64,000 bases of DNA from assembly GCA_014529385.2 (NCBI GenBank), contig CM043944.1:83812884-83876883 (forward strand), read 5' to 3'. The notes beneath the pieces are model-generated. The model was not told the DNA's origin. It worked only from the letters and a program-made list of their open reading frames with translations, and did no database searches. Both the position numbers and the translations under genes were made by a program. Origin of the DNA: Adiantum capillus-veneris (lineage: Eukaryota > Streptophyta > Polypodiopsida > Polypodiales > Pteridaceae). This document shows, piece after piece, positions 22,265 to 35,073 of this stretch (its first letter is position 1; each line of letters starts with the position of its first letter).

Positions 22265-22985
22265 TTGCTAAGTGTTAGATGCAAGAAACTTCAACACTTC
22301 AAATGCAGCCTTTGCAAGATCAAGGTTTCCACCAATAAAGATGAAAGGATGGCTGTTCTGATGCCTCTCCTCAAGAACAAAACATCTAATTCCATGCACT
22401 GGCAGTGATAAATTCATCCTCTTCTTCAAGACGAGACATCCATTTTAAGGTGTTGTCTTTTTGGATATTTTGTTGCCAAATCTACCAATACTGACCAAAT
22501 CAATTTTGTTCCACTTCATTGAATTGCATTATATAGCTCTCCACCTTTTTGGAATCTCTTGTAAAGGGCATATGCAAATCTATAGAAATATCCTTTGCCT
22601 TGGAGACCTTGGACATACTTTCCATGATAATTTGTGTGTCATTTCTGTACTCCTATTCCATAGAGGCATTGGAAGATCTCATCTAGCCTTCCCATACCGC
22701 GACAGCTTCTGAGACTCCAATCTTATCTAATGCTAAAGAGCAATCGATATCATCAATGACCATGCAATGAATTATAGACACCTCTCTTGGCTGTAGTTCT
22801 TCTTGTTGTATGACCCTTCTTCCCTTCCACACAATGGTGCCTTCCTTGTTTTCCATGTGGAAGATCCTTTCTAGTGTATGAATCTTTGCAAGCAAATCCT
22901 CATGGATTCTATGCATACAAGGAGATGTTGATGTTGGTGTCAACTGGGGTAACTGTGTTAGCATCTTTGTACATGCCATGGTGAG
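22265..22985 (-). repeat. Minus-strand copy of the dispersed repeat at 4258-4960, with open frame
   Basis: It aligns with 4258-4960 in reverse complement. A 113-codon frame at 22683-23024 contains HEDLLAKIHTLERIFHMENK, TIVWKGRRVIQQEELQ and DDIDCSLALDKIGVSEA, then continues past stops with SKAKDISIDLHMPF and EEEDEFITASAWN to about 22380. This copy is better preserved. It looks coding but I cannot place it in a family. Confidence 0.45.
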
Positions 22986-23660
22986 AACAAAAGGATGCAA
23001 AAACCAGAACAACGCCAAGAACAAATGGATTTGTTCGTGCAGTTATGGCAAGGAACGGACACAAAGAAAGGATGCAAAAATCAGCAAATGTTGAGGCTAT
23101 GGCAATAGCAAATGGAAAAGATATGGCATGAAACAGGCTATGGCTATGGCAAGAAGGTAAGGCATGGAGAAGTTTTCTATAGAAATTGAATTTAAGGTTT
23201 CTTTCCCATGCAAGCATGCATCTACAAAAACTCATTATAGTGCCTAAAACATATCTCTAAGGTGGCGGTGATGCTCGGTCACTCTATTGCGCACACAAAG
23301 GCATGGAAGGTACGCACCCATGCTCTAGGCCACACAAAACTCTCTCACTCTCACAGAATGACAATAATGAAAAATGGAATTTGAATTTATTCTAGGTGCT
23401 TTTAGACCCCAACCTGATTAGACCCCTTTGTCTCCTGGCCAATAGGAATCAGGCAAGCCATTGGGCTACTGAATGCTCATTGGACCCCTTGGGAGACTGT
23501 CCAATAGTCTTTTAGAGAGCTTAATTCTTATTGGTTCTTTTATTTAGTGTTTTTAAATTAATTAAACTAGATTTACTCTAGCCTAATTCTCATTGGTCCA
23601 CCTCCATGGTCATCCAATAGGATTTGAGTACACCTTGTGGGCATCTGGGCTAGGGGGTTG
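22986..23660. other. Intergenic, nothing recognised
   Basis: A GCAATAGCAA-like degenerate stretch at 23085-23160 and otherwise unique sequence. Confidence 0.5.
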
Positions 23661-23664
23661 ACAT

Positions 23665-24048
23665 GCTGCTGAGTTTAGCACGGGCAAGAATGATATGTGA
23701 CAAGAATGACTAACCCCTCGTAACATCCTTGGTTTCTAGATGTTTACGTAGCAATCTTGTTGCGAGCTGCAAACAAAATCTGCTAATTTTACTATTTTTT
23801 ATGAGCAAATCTATGGGATAATGGAAAATTTGAAACATAGTGGAATCACAATCATGAACACTGGAATCTATCAAAGGGATACAGCTACTGAGTTTAGCAC
23901 GGGCAAGAATGATCTGTGTGACAGGAATGACTAACCCATCGTAACATCCTTGGATTCTAGATGTTTACGTAGCGATCTTGTTGCGAGCTGCAAACAAAAT
24001 CTGCTAATTTTACTACTTTTTATGAGCAAATCTATGGGATAATGGAAA
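23665..24048. repeat. Direct repeat pair of about 163 bp
   Basis: 23665-23827 and 23884-24048 are the same sequence with roughly ten differences, from GCT(G/A)CTGAGTTTAGCACGGG to GGGATAATGGAAA, separated by 56 bp. This is a local duplication of non-coding DNA. Confidence 0.9.
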
Positions 24049-24848
<800 letters not shown>

Positions 24849-26046
24849 CATAACCGAGAGTGTTATTGAGTGCTATTGGCCAAGAAACACACTCACACAT
24901 GTGTTTTGGGGATCACCCAACAATACTTGAAATTGCTCAAATGGCACTTTCCAGTAGATTTCTAGAACTTACTTTAAAAGCACTTTTGAAAGTGCTTTGT
25001 CAATGCTACTTCATACTACACATTGTATGAGCTTATTACAATTGTTAGAGTGCTTAAAACCTATTTTATGCAATTTTTGAAAGTACTTACAAGTATTTCA
25101 GAATCACTTTTCAGTAGTCCACCAAAGCACTTTCTAGTAGTCTATAGTGTGGCTAGCAACAATTTGTAACTACTTCGACAAAAAGTGCTTTTCTACATAC
25201 GCCTTGAGTTCCTCTTGTATCTTATGGTGGTATCACCCAATCTCAAACATATCTAGGTATACATGGTGCAATCTAAGCCTTGGTGCATTTTCATCTAGAT
25301 CTTCCATGGCACATATGCTCTCTAGATTGGGACAAAAACAAACAAATAGAGATACATTTTAATGTACAATCTTCAAGCATAGAGGTGAATTGTTATGTGA
25401 ATTTTCCTCTGTGTGTGCGCTTTGTCTAGACCACAATTAGCTTAAAACATGATCAAAATAAATATATAGACGTAGTGCAATTGAAATGACCAATGGAGTT
25501 GGAATTAGAGTTGATTATGGAGTACAGTAGTGAGGGCTCTTCTTAATGAAAATTGAACCACAAAAACTTGCATTTCTGACATGTAACTCAATGAAGGGAG
25601 GATATTGAGAATTGTTGACCCACATATCTAGGGACTTTTTTTGACTATTTAAACAATTAAAAACATGTATGATAATTTACCTGCTTGGCAAGTATCCCTA
25701 ATGCTCCACTTTGTATGTATTAACGAGAATCTTGTTGAGATTCCAAAAAAATTTCTCTTGCCCTTTTTGTTGCACCCACCATTGCCTCTACTGTTGTCAC
25801 ACAACAAGATCTCCTGTGCACTCTGCGCTCTTCAGCATGCCCTACTAAATTGACACAGTGAAAGCATCTGTCTTGTGATGCCTTCCTGGAAACCCCCCCC
25901 TAGCGATGTCTGTCAGTGCACTAGATATTGATTCTCTTGATGCTGATGTCATCATCAACCAGACAACACATATCCTTATTCTCTAGACCTGCTAGCAAAT
26001 TTGTCAGGTGTGACACACAAACCACCTCTTTTTCCATCTGCAAATC

Positions 26047-26104
<58 letters not shown>

Positions 26105-26778
26105 TCAGACCATGACCCAATAACTTCTCATAGGAGGAAAGAGCAAGATAAATAAACACATTTTTTTTTGTTAATCTTTTCCTTCTCCTTGAAATTACAA
26201 AGGGATCTTGTGAGATGCTCCTTAATTAAAAATGCGCCCCCCGAAAATTTTATGGTAGGTTGTTTGTATCATGCATTCATTGATGACATTCCTTTGTATT
26301 CCATCCTTTCGTCTGTGCCTTGAAATTCAGTTCTCTCACCCTTTAAAAGTGGATGGAAGGGTCGAACTCACACAGGCTAAATAACCTTTGCTCTAAAACA
26401 ATTCCCATAGCCAACTCACCATCCACATCACCTTGATACAAAAGGTTACCCATACGATAACAAAAAGCTCCCACGGTTGGTAGCTCCATTGCACGCTTGC
26501 CTCTCATCCTTACTCCCTTGTGCACGTCCTTTACCTTCGCCCGACACGTGGCACCCCTACCTCGTTTTTCCGTCGCCTCGCATGATGCCTTACATCAACG
26601 AAGATTCATTTTCTTTTTCAATTTTATTAGCTTCATTTTTCCAAAAAATTCATTAATTAAGAAGGATCCCCCCCCCCCGCGCGCGCTCTTGTTAGCTTTT
26701 TGCACATGAAGGTTCCATTCGGTGCAAAGAGAAACTTCGTCTTTGTAGCAAAATAGAGTGATAGCTTTGTAGCTCTTT

Positions 26779-26870
<92 letters not shown>

Positions 26871-26880
26871 ATACGCCTAC
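24849..26880. repeat. Intergenic with two simple arrays
   Basis: (GA)n lies at about 26048-26103. (CT)n at 26780-26834 runs directly into (GT)n at 26834-26868. Poly-C at 26669-26678 joins a GC alternation. No gene is supported in the remainder. A GCACTTTC-rich phrase recurs near 24950-25140. Confidence 0.7.
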
Positions 26881-27034
26881 TGTTGGAGTAAGCCCAACTT
26901 GTGGGAAAGCTCTCTAGCCTAACCCTAATTTCCATTTCTCTAACCCTATGCCTCATCGTGTTGAGCTTAAAGGTTTCTTCCACCATAGCCTAGCTCACTA
27001 ATGAGACGCTTAGGGTAGAATCCCAATTCTAACA
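26881..27034 (+). mobile_element. Candidate short LTR with primer-site-like flank
   Basis: The segment begins TGTTGGAGTAAGCCC and ends CTAACA. Two bases later comes TAGTATCAAATC (27037-27048), similar to TGGTATCAGAGC. This is the arrangement of a 5' LTR of about 154 bp. I found no second copy in the window, so it is a solo or truncated candidate. Confidence 0.35.
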
Positions 27035-27048
27035 AGTAGTATCAAATC

Positions 27049-27935
27049 TTGCAATGCGATTAATATTTCCTAGTCATGCTATTCGCATCTACTAACCCCT
27101 TTCATGCTAGATCTTGTGAGTCACTTCTTGCTCACAAGTTTGAATCAATTGCTTTGCATTTTCATTTAGATTAACGTTGATCTACTTTCCAATTACATTA
27201 GTTTTTGGGCAAGTTCTTGGTGTATTCCTCGAGCCACTACCCTTGCTAGATTGATTGCAATGGATTATATGCTTAATTAGCAAGTATCCCTAGTCTAATC
27301 CTCTCATAAAAATTAGTATTATCAGCTTTTTGCATCAATAAAATTAACTTGTGTCATTAATATGCATGCATCGCCATGGTCTCTAGCTTTCATTTGAGCC
27401 CATGCAAATATATTTTGGTACAGACAAGTGAGTGTGTGTTGGCTAGATTATCACTCAATCAAATTAGGTTCCAAGATCAATTAATTTGGACTCGTAAGCA
27501 CGATCTTGAGTTGTTGCTAGGTCATCACAAGCTCACTATAAACAAGAGAGATGTAATGCAAAATAGACTTGGTTTATTCATTCATAAAATGAGCTTTAAG
27601 TAGATTTACAGCCTTGCACCACTGCATGTGGGATAATTCCACCTTTCTTCTCCTTGACTCATACTTTTATACTCTAGGACAAAGCTCACACTTTACAAGA
27701 GCAAAGAGAGCTTAAAGAAAGATATATATCCTTGCACTATTGCAACAAAATGGTCCAAAATAGCCAAAAATTAGTAAAAAATGAGCTCTTTCGGACATCT
27801 AACAAAGGAAATACTATAAGTCCAAGTCAAGGTGCTAGTGTAGTCCCTTGTTGTTTCCACTACATGTTAGAGGCTGTGAGGCAACCAATTAGGGTTTCCC
27901 CTCTTCAAATAATACTTGGGTTTCTCTAATGAAAT
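27049..27935. other. Intergenic, possibly interior of a decayed element
   Basis: Two open frames of 75 and 65 codons (27376-27603, 27732-27929) lack recognisable motifs. Nothing else is visible. Confidence 0.4.
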
Positions 27936-27939
27936 TCTA

Positions 27940-28150
27940 AAGCTTCCATGAAATGGTCATGACAAAGAATTGAAGCGTGAATTTAGAGTTTTATTATGGT
28001 GAAAGAGTACCATATCTGTGCAATTTGGAGCAAGGCTACACCAAATCATCACACATACAAGAGTTTTAAGATTATATTGGTTGTTTCCAAGAGTGATGGT
28101 TTCATGGCTGGAGTTTTTGTATTTGTAGAACAAGCATGTAGCATGGGCCA
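27940..28150 (+). repeat. Coding-like repeat, uninterrupted paralogue of 53717-53882
   Basis: The sequence from AAGCTTCCATGAAATGG to TTTCATGGCTGGAGTTTTTGT aligns with 53717-53882 joined to 59523-59540. Forward translation gives KEYHICAIWSK, NHHTYKSFKIILVVSKSD and GFMAGVFVFVEQACSMGQ with a stop after. Both copies keep this frame. I do not recognise the protein. Its value is as an uninterrupted version of the site where the 5.6-kb LTR element inserted. Confidence 0.6.
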
Positions 28151-28259
28151 ATAGATAATCAATGATGAGTGTGATGCTAATGGTCACAAATATTTCAATC
28201 TGCTGCGAATATGCCCTGCAATGCAGCTCTAGTGTGTTGATGAGCAACACAAAGCTACA

Positions 28260-29190
28260 AACGAGTTGTTAGTTTTAAGGTTGTTGTAGTGACGCTCTGA
28301 TAGGGGCAAGTGGCTGAGATTGGCACAATAAATACCAGGAAGAGGATACGCATGCTAAAAATGGGCTGACTAGTGTGGGGTTTGTGCCACCACCAGTTGC
28401 ATATTGTTGACAAGTGTACGAGTAGAGAGTCCGGTTTGTGATGACGGTACAAACTATGGCAAGTAGGTCCCCCTCCTTTTGGGCATACAAGAAACCTAGC
28501 CAAGCAGAGTGGGTAGGTCTATGGCCGTGTCCCTTTTTGCTTTAAAGATGGAGATTCCTCCATATAACTTTGTGGACTCTGGAGTTTGAAGACCCGATGG
28601 ACACAGTGGTGCCCCTTTTTACCCAAAAGAAATTATGAGCACGTGATGCTCGCAAACACAAATCCTCCCAGCTAATGCAGAGTGACCAAAAGACCAAGCT
28701 CAAAAGCTTGAGATTGTTTCAGGCATTAAATTGTGATGCTCGGTCCTTTTTATCTTTAAAAATGTCAAATTTTTAATCGTAAAAAGCCCACATGTACTCG
28801 GAAAAATCCCTAAATTTATGGAAAAATCCCGTCAGGCTCAAATTTCATGTTGAACCTCAATTTCCCACTCGGCGATTACTTTGGATACATCCTTTATGTG
28901 CATGCATGAAACTTGCTATTTTTGGACGAGATCGCCCACATTGAACTTTCTAGGAAAAACAAGTATGCCACTTTAAAACACTTGACATTTGTACATTACT
29001 AAGGCATGCTAATATGTGATAAATCATGCAACAGTTCCACATCGAGGGCCTCAACTGGCCTCGACAAGGTCTATACACGATTGCAACCGTGGCATTCGTT
29101 TTTGCATAAATCACACTATGTACATTATAGCACTTGGTCCCACATAACAAAATCATTAAGAGCGAGTTGGATACTTTAGTTTCACATTAT
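28260..29190. other. Intergenic, nothing recognised
   Basis: Unique-looking sequence with no motif-bearing frame. The copia 2 target site GCATG is at its right end. Confidence 0.5.
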
Positions 29191-29195
29191 GCATG

Positions 29196-29439
29196 TGTTA
29201 TGTTTAATGGCAATGTGTCTAACTGCTACTAACCCTAAGTGTATAGCTATACACTTGTGTGAGCCACTAACACTAAGTACAATGTGCCTTGTGCCTTAGT
29301 GCATAAGATAGAGAAGAAAGAAAGGGGTCACACAGTGTGTGACGACTCTCCCCCTCCAACCTGTGTGTGTGGCGATGGTGCTGCGTGTGTGTGCGTATTC
29401 TTCTTCCGCTTCTGCTGTGCTCCCGGCTCCTCTCCTTCA
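29196..29439 (+). mobile_element. 5' LTR of copia 2
   Basis: 244 bp from TGTTATG to CTTCA. It aligns with the 264-bp 3' LTR and is shorter mainly through loss of about 20 bp near 29219. The many LTR differences indicate an old insertion. Confidence 0.93.
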
Positions 29440-29441
29440 TC

Positions 29442-29453
29442 TGGTATCATAGC
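29442..29453 (+). other. Primer binding site of copia 2
   Basis: TGGTATCATAGC, one change from the initiator tRNA-Met primer site, lies two bases after the LTR. Confidence 0.85.
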
Positions 29454-30567
29454 GATTTCATTCCCGAAATCGCTTCCGCATGTGCGTGCACTTTTAAGAG
29501 TGCAAGCAGGTTTCGACGTTGGCATCAGCAAATTCAGTATTCCGAGAGCGTTTTGAGAAGGTGTCCTGAGGTTTTAGTACCCTTGCGGAGTCATTCGTGG
29601 CATCAAAAACTTTGTTTGAGCTACGGTTCATGAGCTGGATTTTTCAGCCCTCCTTTGGTAATTTGTGTTGCAGAGCTTTCATAGCCAGTTATAGGTACCA
29701 TTGTTGCAGTCTCTTCCATCTATGAGAGCCCACGGCTCATTCGGGAGTGTGTAGTTTCTTTTAGAGTGGCCTCATACACACACATAGAGTGGGAATTTGA
29801 CGACATTGTCTTCTTCGACTACAGGTACAGATACAGGTACATGTATAGGTACATACAATAGCTTGCATAGCTTCCTCTATGCTTCTCGACCTCGATTTTG
29901 GCTTTGGATATGGCATCGACATCGACTCATAGGCTACATGGTTCAGTGCTTGCAATATTTTGGTTCCACTGGGAGTAGTTCTTTATGCGTACATGCACAT
30001 GTTGGCACCTTTGACATTGTTTGAGCTCTTTTGAGAGCAGTTTGACTCCCCGTAGGGCTATTTCTTTGCATGCACATGCTTTTGGCACCTGTTTGAGCAT
30101 CGTGACAGACTTGTACGTCTTTGTGGATACTACCATTGTACGGAGCCATCTTTTGGCTACTACGACAGTCCCGACCATTTCTGAGACTTGGCTATACGTT
30201 CTGCTGAATAAACTACGTTGTTGAGGGTCAATAGCATGAGATTCTCATTGATCTGGGGTATTCTCAAATGTGGAGATACCTTCGGTGATACAGGTAGCTA
30301 GAGCATCCCTTACGAGGCCTCGCCATAGGACATGTATAGAGTGGTATATGTACTTTTGACGTCGAGTTGGCGGTCTATGGTCAGCTTGACAATTTATGTG
30401 CCTCAATTGGTCTCTATACAATGTGCTTTTGAGAGAGGCATTGCCCTGTTTTGTGCTTTGTGAGTGACATATTTGGTCATTTTGTATCGTATTTTGGTTG
30501 ACATAGTCCCAAATACAAAGGAGACTCTACCAAAATTTTCCCAGAATCTTTTGGTAGTTTTGTCACC
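29454..30567 (+). other. Leader of copia 2
   Basis: About 1.1 kb of untranslated sequence homologous to the copia 1 leader, with the 70-bp block present once. The short frames on both strands are not conserved between copies. Confidence 0.75.
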
Positions 30568-30834
30568 ATATCTACTAGCAAAGACCGTGACATTTATGAC
30601 ATAAAGAAGTTTAATGGCAATAATTTTCAGCTTTGGAAGAACAAAATGCATGATGTGCCTGCCCAAAAGAAACAAAAGTTGCCTATTGCCTATGCGGCTA
30701 GAACTGAAGATATGCACATGACTCAGTTTTAGTGGGAGGAGCTTGATGAGCTATGTAGGTCTACGATTAGACTGCACCTTGGTGAGTCGGTGTACTTTTC
30801 AGTGTTAGAATGCGAGATTGCTCATGCTTTATGG
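30568..30834 (+). pseudogene. Copia 2 gag, start codon lost and truncated
   Basis: It is homologous to copia 1 gag codons 1-90, but the initiator is ATA at 30568-30570 and a TAG lies at 30727-30729. It keeps the Trp codon (QLWKNKMHD) that copia 1 lost. Homology stops at about 30834, where the sequence jumps to the end of the protease region. Confidence 0.88.
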
Positions 30835-31955
30835 CCCATGATTTCAAAGTTGCTTCACTTTATCCTCTTTATGTATCTGATAAAAACAATGTTCTTTATG
30901 TAAACGAGCTACCAACCGTTGCTTTGTGACATAGCCGGTTAGGACATATATGTCAAAGAAGGGAATGGGGACACTCTCTCGTTTGGGTTACTTACCATCT
31001 TTGTCATTTTTTTATTTTTCCTTTTATGAGCACAGTCAATATGGAAAGCAAACACGGACACATCGTACACATTCTTTCGACAAAGAAATAAAACCCTTAG
31101 AGCTTGTGCACAGTGATTTATGTGGGCCTATGCCTTCTAAATCCCATGGTGGTGCATCCTATTATGTTACATTCACTGACAATGCAACACAACATGTTTG
31201 GCTCTACAGCATGAAGTCTAAAGATGAGACCTTTTCTTGCTTCAAGAAGTTCTTGTCTAGTGTTGAAACTCAATCTGAACATAAGTTGAAAGCTTTGAGC
31301 TCAGACAATGGTGGATAATATGTCTCCAAAGAGTTTACAGACTTCTGTTCAAGTAGGGGAATTAAGCGTGAGTTTACAACTCCTTATACCCCTGCCCAAA
31401 ATGGTGTTGCGGAACGAATGAATAGGACCATCCAACAGCGGATTATGTCTATGCTATCACAGGCTAATTTACCGCAAGCGTTTTAGGTGGAATCATTATA
31501 CATAGCTATGTACTTCATTAAAAGATCACCACATGCTTCATTACAGTTTCATGTACCTTTGGACTTATGGTCAAGACATAAATTTTCTTATGAAAAACTC
31601 CACACATTTGGCTATGAAGCTTATGCACATGTACCCAAGGAGTTGCGTGCTAAGCTAGATCCTAAGTCCAGGAAATGCATCTTCATTGGCTATGGTGTAG
31701 ATGGTCATTTTGGCTATTGTTGATGGGATCTGAAAAGTCAATCAGTGATCTTTAGTAGTGATGTTGTCTTTAATGAGACTAAGATGCATAGACAGCCAGT
31801 GAAAGAGGTTGAATTCCAAAAAGTGACGTTTTTTGATGTATCACCTCCTATCCAAATAGCTCCCGAGACTCTTACTACGCATGCTAGTACGAGTTTTGAT
31901 CATCCGTGGATATCTTAAAGAGTTTCACATCCGCCAGAACGTTTTGTTCCAGGCG
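30835..31955 (+). pseudogene. Copia 2 integrase
   Basis: After the deletion the product resumes as SLYPLYVSDKNN, then HSRLGH, the HHCC region, LVHSDLCGPMPSKSHGG with the first catalytic Asp near 31115, SSDNGG with the second near 31305, followed by a TAA, and AQNGVAERMNRT with the Glu near 31410. GYEAYAHVPKEL and SRKCIFIGYG follow at 31610-31720. There are several stops and a frameshift near 30945. Confidence 0.88.
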
Positions 31956-33495
31956 TGGATTTTGTTTTGTTGACAGACAATGGTGAGCCTTCTTGTTACA
32001 AAGAAGCTATGGTAGCCAATGATAAGGTTCAATGGGAACATGCTATGAACAGGGAGCTGTCCAGTATTGCAAAGAACAAAACATGGGAACTTGTTCCGTT
32101 GCCAAAAGGTAGGAAAGCATTGCCTTGTAAATGGGTTTACAAAAAGAAGGTTAACAATTACAAAGCTCGTTTAGTGACCAAAGGTTTCAAAGCAAGAATA
32201 TGTTGTTGATTTTCAGGAAATCTTTTCTCCAGTGGTCAAGATGACCACACTGAGAATCTTGCTTGCTTTGGTTACCACTGAAGATATGGAGCTTGATCAA
32301 ATGGATGTCATTATAGCTCTCTTACATGGAAGAGATTTATATGCAGCAACCTGAAGGGTTTGTGCTAAAGGGCAAGTAACATTTGGTGTGTAAGCTTCTG
32401 AAAGGTCTCTATGGCTTGAAGTAGTCATCCAAACAATGGTATCGAAAGTTTGATGCATTTATATGTTCCCTAGGCTATAAACACAGTAATGAGGATCCAT
32501 GTCTTTACGTGAAAAGACAACCCAATGGACAACTTATTATGCGTATCCTATATGTAGATGACATGCTTATTACTAGTCATTCCAAGGACATTGCTGACCT
32601 GAAAACCAAGCTAAAAAGTAAATTTTACATGAAAGATTTGGGTGAAGCCAATCACATTTTAGGTATGTGCATTACTTGTGATCGTAAGAAAAGGTTGTTG
32701 TACCTTTCTAAAAAAGAGTATGCGCACAAGGTTCTTGATCGTTTCAACATGCAGAAGAGGAAGGCTTTGAGTACTCCATTGCATGCATATTTGAAACTTA
32801 GAAAGAACAAATGTCCCAAATCTACTGAGGAGAAACCTGCAATGACTAAGGTTCCTTATGCTTCAACTTGTAGTAGTCTCATGTATGCCATGGTGGCTAC
32901 AAGACCTGACATTGCACATGCATTAGGAGTTGTCAACAGATTTATGTCTAACCGTGGTAAAAAGCATTGGGATGCTGTCAAGTCGAGTCTGAGATACTTG
33001 AGTGGTAGTGCAGATAGATAGTTATGCTATGGTCGTGGAGACTCATCCATTCAAGGATTTGTAGACAGTGATTATGCAGGCTGTGTTGATAGTCGTAAAT
33101 CAATAACAAGCTGGATTTACACGTTTGCTGGTTCTGTTATTTCTTGGAGATCCATTCTTCAAGGCTTTACATCCATTTCTACCACAAAGGCAGAGTATGT
33201 TGCATTTAGTGAGGCATGCAAAGAAGCTCTTTGGCTTGCTCACCTAGTGAAAGATCAGTGTACACCAGTTCTTCATTGTGACAGTGAGAGTGCTATTGTC
33301 TTGGCTAACAATCCAGTGTTTCATTCTAGAACAAAACACATTGATGTGTGTTATCACTTCAGTTGTGAATGCTTGGCAAACAAGAGCCTTGATTTAGTGA
33401 AGATTCCTACATCAGAGAACACATCAGATGCGGTCACTAAAAGTCTCTCCATCCATCACTTTCAATACTATCGTGAGTTGGTGGGCATTGGGTGA
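31955..33495 (+). pseudogene. Copia 2 reverse transcriptase and RNase H
   Basis: The RT spans 31955-32760 with KWVYKKKVNNY and the active-site YVDDML at 32551-32568. A frameshift near 32190 and a small deletion in the FLHGDL region near 32325 break it. The frame 32509-33021 covers the RT C-terminus and connection. RNase H follows with the acidic motifs FVDSDYAGC near 33060, TTKAEYVAF near 33185 and CDSESAIVLA near 33280, and ends at 33495 with ELVGIG. A TAG at 33019-33021 interrupts. The RNase H half is the best-preserved part of either copia copy. Confidence 0.92.
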
Positions 33496-33540
33496 AGAGT
33501 GCTTCTCTTCCATTCTTATGGTCTTCCACATTGGCCATCA

Positions 33541-33550
33541 ATTGGGAGAA
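33541..33550 (+). other. Polypurine tract of copia 2
   Basis: ATTGGGAGAA directly precedes the 3' LTR start and is the expected plus-strand primer. Confidence 0.8.
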
Positions 33551-33814
33551 TGTTAGGTTTAATGGCCATGTGGATGACCGCCCATCACTAACTGCTACTA
33601 ACCCTAAGTGTAGAGCTATACACTTGTGTGAGCCACTAACACTAAGTACAATATGTATTGTGCCTTAGTGCATAAGATAGAGAAGAAAGAAAGGGGTCAC
33701 AGAGTGTGTGATGGCTCTCCCCCTCCAACATGTGTGTGTGGCTATGGTGGTGCATGTGTGAGTGTGTGCGTATTCTTCTTCCGCTTTCGCTGTACTCTTG
33801 GCTCCTCTCCTTCA
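33551..33814 (+). mobile_element. 3' LTR of copia 2
   Basis: 264 bp from TGTTAGG to CTTCA, followed by the GCATG target duplication. Confidence 0.93.
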
Positions 33815-33819
33815 GCATG

Positions 33820-34440
33820 TGCCACAACATAACATCCACCCCCTCTAAACCTGTACATCCTCCAGCATGTGCCACACGTATCTTTTTGCAAGTTCAATCT
33901 TCATTTAAGTCAACATACATGTCGATATCATTTTCATCTTCAATGAAGTCTAGCGCATCCTCTCTTCCTTCATCCTCATCCATATCATTTTCATCATGAT
34001 CCTCATTTTGACTTTCTTGTGAGTCAAAAAAATCTTTGTCACCTCTTCTTTTGAACGACTTGATCCTTCTTATTGTTGAATGTTGGTTGTCAAGACTATT
34101 GTCATACAGCAACTGTGGGACGCATGTCTAACCTCACCATCCTATCTTATTGTAGTATTAGCGAGAACCACGATTAATTTGTCAAACCATGGGACGAAGC
34201 TGACTCAACTAGTGCATAGAGGCTACAAGAGGTTGTCAATATCTTGGAAAACAACTAATAACTCGCATCTAACTCAAGCTACACTCAAGTGACTGAAATC
34301 ACCAAAAGACAATCCCTCATCGACAAACAATTCGCATCCGTTACAGCTTCAAATGACAACCAAACATAACGAAACTTCTAGGACAAGTTTATAAGACCTA
34401 AGCACACATGCCTATGGCCTCAAACCCCACTTTAGGTCAA
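33820..34440. other. Flank with acidic minus-strand ORF 33894-34112
   Basis: The 72-codon minus-strand frame is rich in Asp and Glu (DENDMDEDEG, DLNED). It could be the end of a transposase or chance simplicity. I cannot identify it and do not call a gene. Confidence 0.3.
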
Positions 34441-35034
34441 GTTCCAAAATCGCGATTATTAACAACGGTGCAGTTTTGACCTAGTCGTTTTCGACCCAGA
34501 ATGCATCTAAATGCTTAGCAATGATGCCCCAATACCCCGCCTATGCTTAGTTTTTTATTTAAAAGTGTAAATTCCTAGTTATGATGAAATTAGGCCGTGG
34601 GTCGGTGACGCCAAAAGTTATGAATTAGTGTGAATGGCTTACGTCAATGCGTAGAGCTTTTACCTGCGGTTGCAATGCAACAATCGCATTCGCAATGTGA
34701 CAACTAGAGAGGGAGTAGGAAGCATGAGAAGGAGAGAAGTGAGCGCCGTTAGCTCACGCTGTGTATTTCTTATTCAAAAACCTATAAAAAACTTACAAAA
34801 ATTGACTTTTATACCTTAGCCAAGGTTTTTGGGTGGTCAAAACTAATAATCTGGAGTTCTACCAAAGCTGGGAAATGACTGGCTGATACAATCTGGAAGC
34901 TTGTAGCCCCGTGTCATTAATTACAAAGTTTATCCGAGAAAATAGGAGTTACATTATTCCCGATTTATCAAAATAATACTTGTTTTACAAGGAGAACTCC
35001 AAAAAATGGTGTCCGTGTTAGCTTGCTGCTAACA
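34440..35034 (-). mobile_element. 3' LTR of a minus-strand element (outer end uncertain)
   Basis: Read on the minus strand, a purine tract is followed by TGTTAGCAGCAAGC at 35034, an LTR start. A TATAAAAG box lies at 34806-34813 on the minus strand, about 220 bp inside, the right place for an LTR promoter. I cannot fix the outer end. 34440 is only a guess from where the leader-like palindrome at 34448 lies. Confidence 0.5.
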
Positions 35035-35050
35035 TTCCCCCTCTCCTCGC
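35035..35050 (-). other. Polypurine tract
   Basis: On the minus strand it reads GCGAGGAGAGGGGGAA, directly before the LTR start and 24 bp after the stop codon of the long ORF. Confidence 0.65.
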
Positions 35051-35073
35051 ATGTGTCGTCCCTTGACACAACT

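Larger units (their letters stand above)
29196..33814 (+). mobile_element. Ty1/copia retrotransposon 2, both LTRs, TSD GCATG
   Basis: The element starts TGTTATG at 29196, ends CTTCA at 33814, and is flanked by GCATG at 29191-29195 and 33815-33819, so its limits are exact. Primer site and polypurine tract are in place. Its pol order matches copia 1. Relative to copia 1 it lacks about 1.04 kb (gag zinc knuckle through protease) at a junction near 30834, and its gag ATG is ATA. It cannot move on its own. Confidence 0.95.

Noticed and set aside
26350-26375. tRNA-like T-arm phrase GGGTCGAACTCACAC
   Set aside because: No acceptor, D or anticodon arm can be folded around it.
26343-26525. 60-codon minus-strand ORF with protein-like composition
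   Set aside because: It is short and isolated with no motif. I could not connect it to flanking coding sequence.
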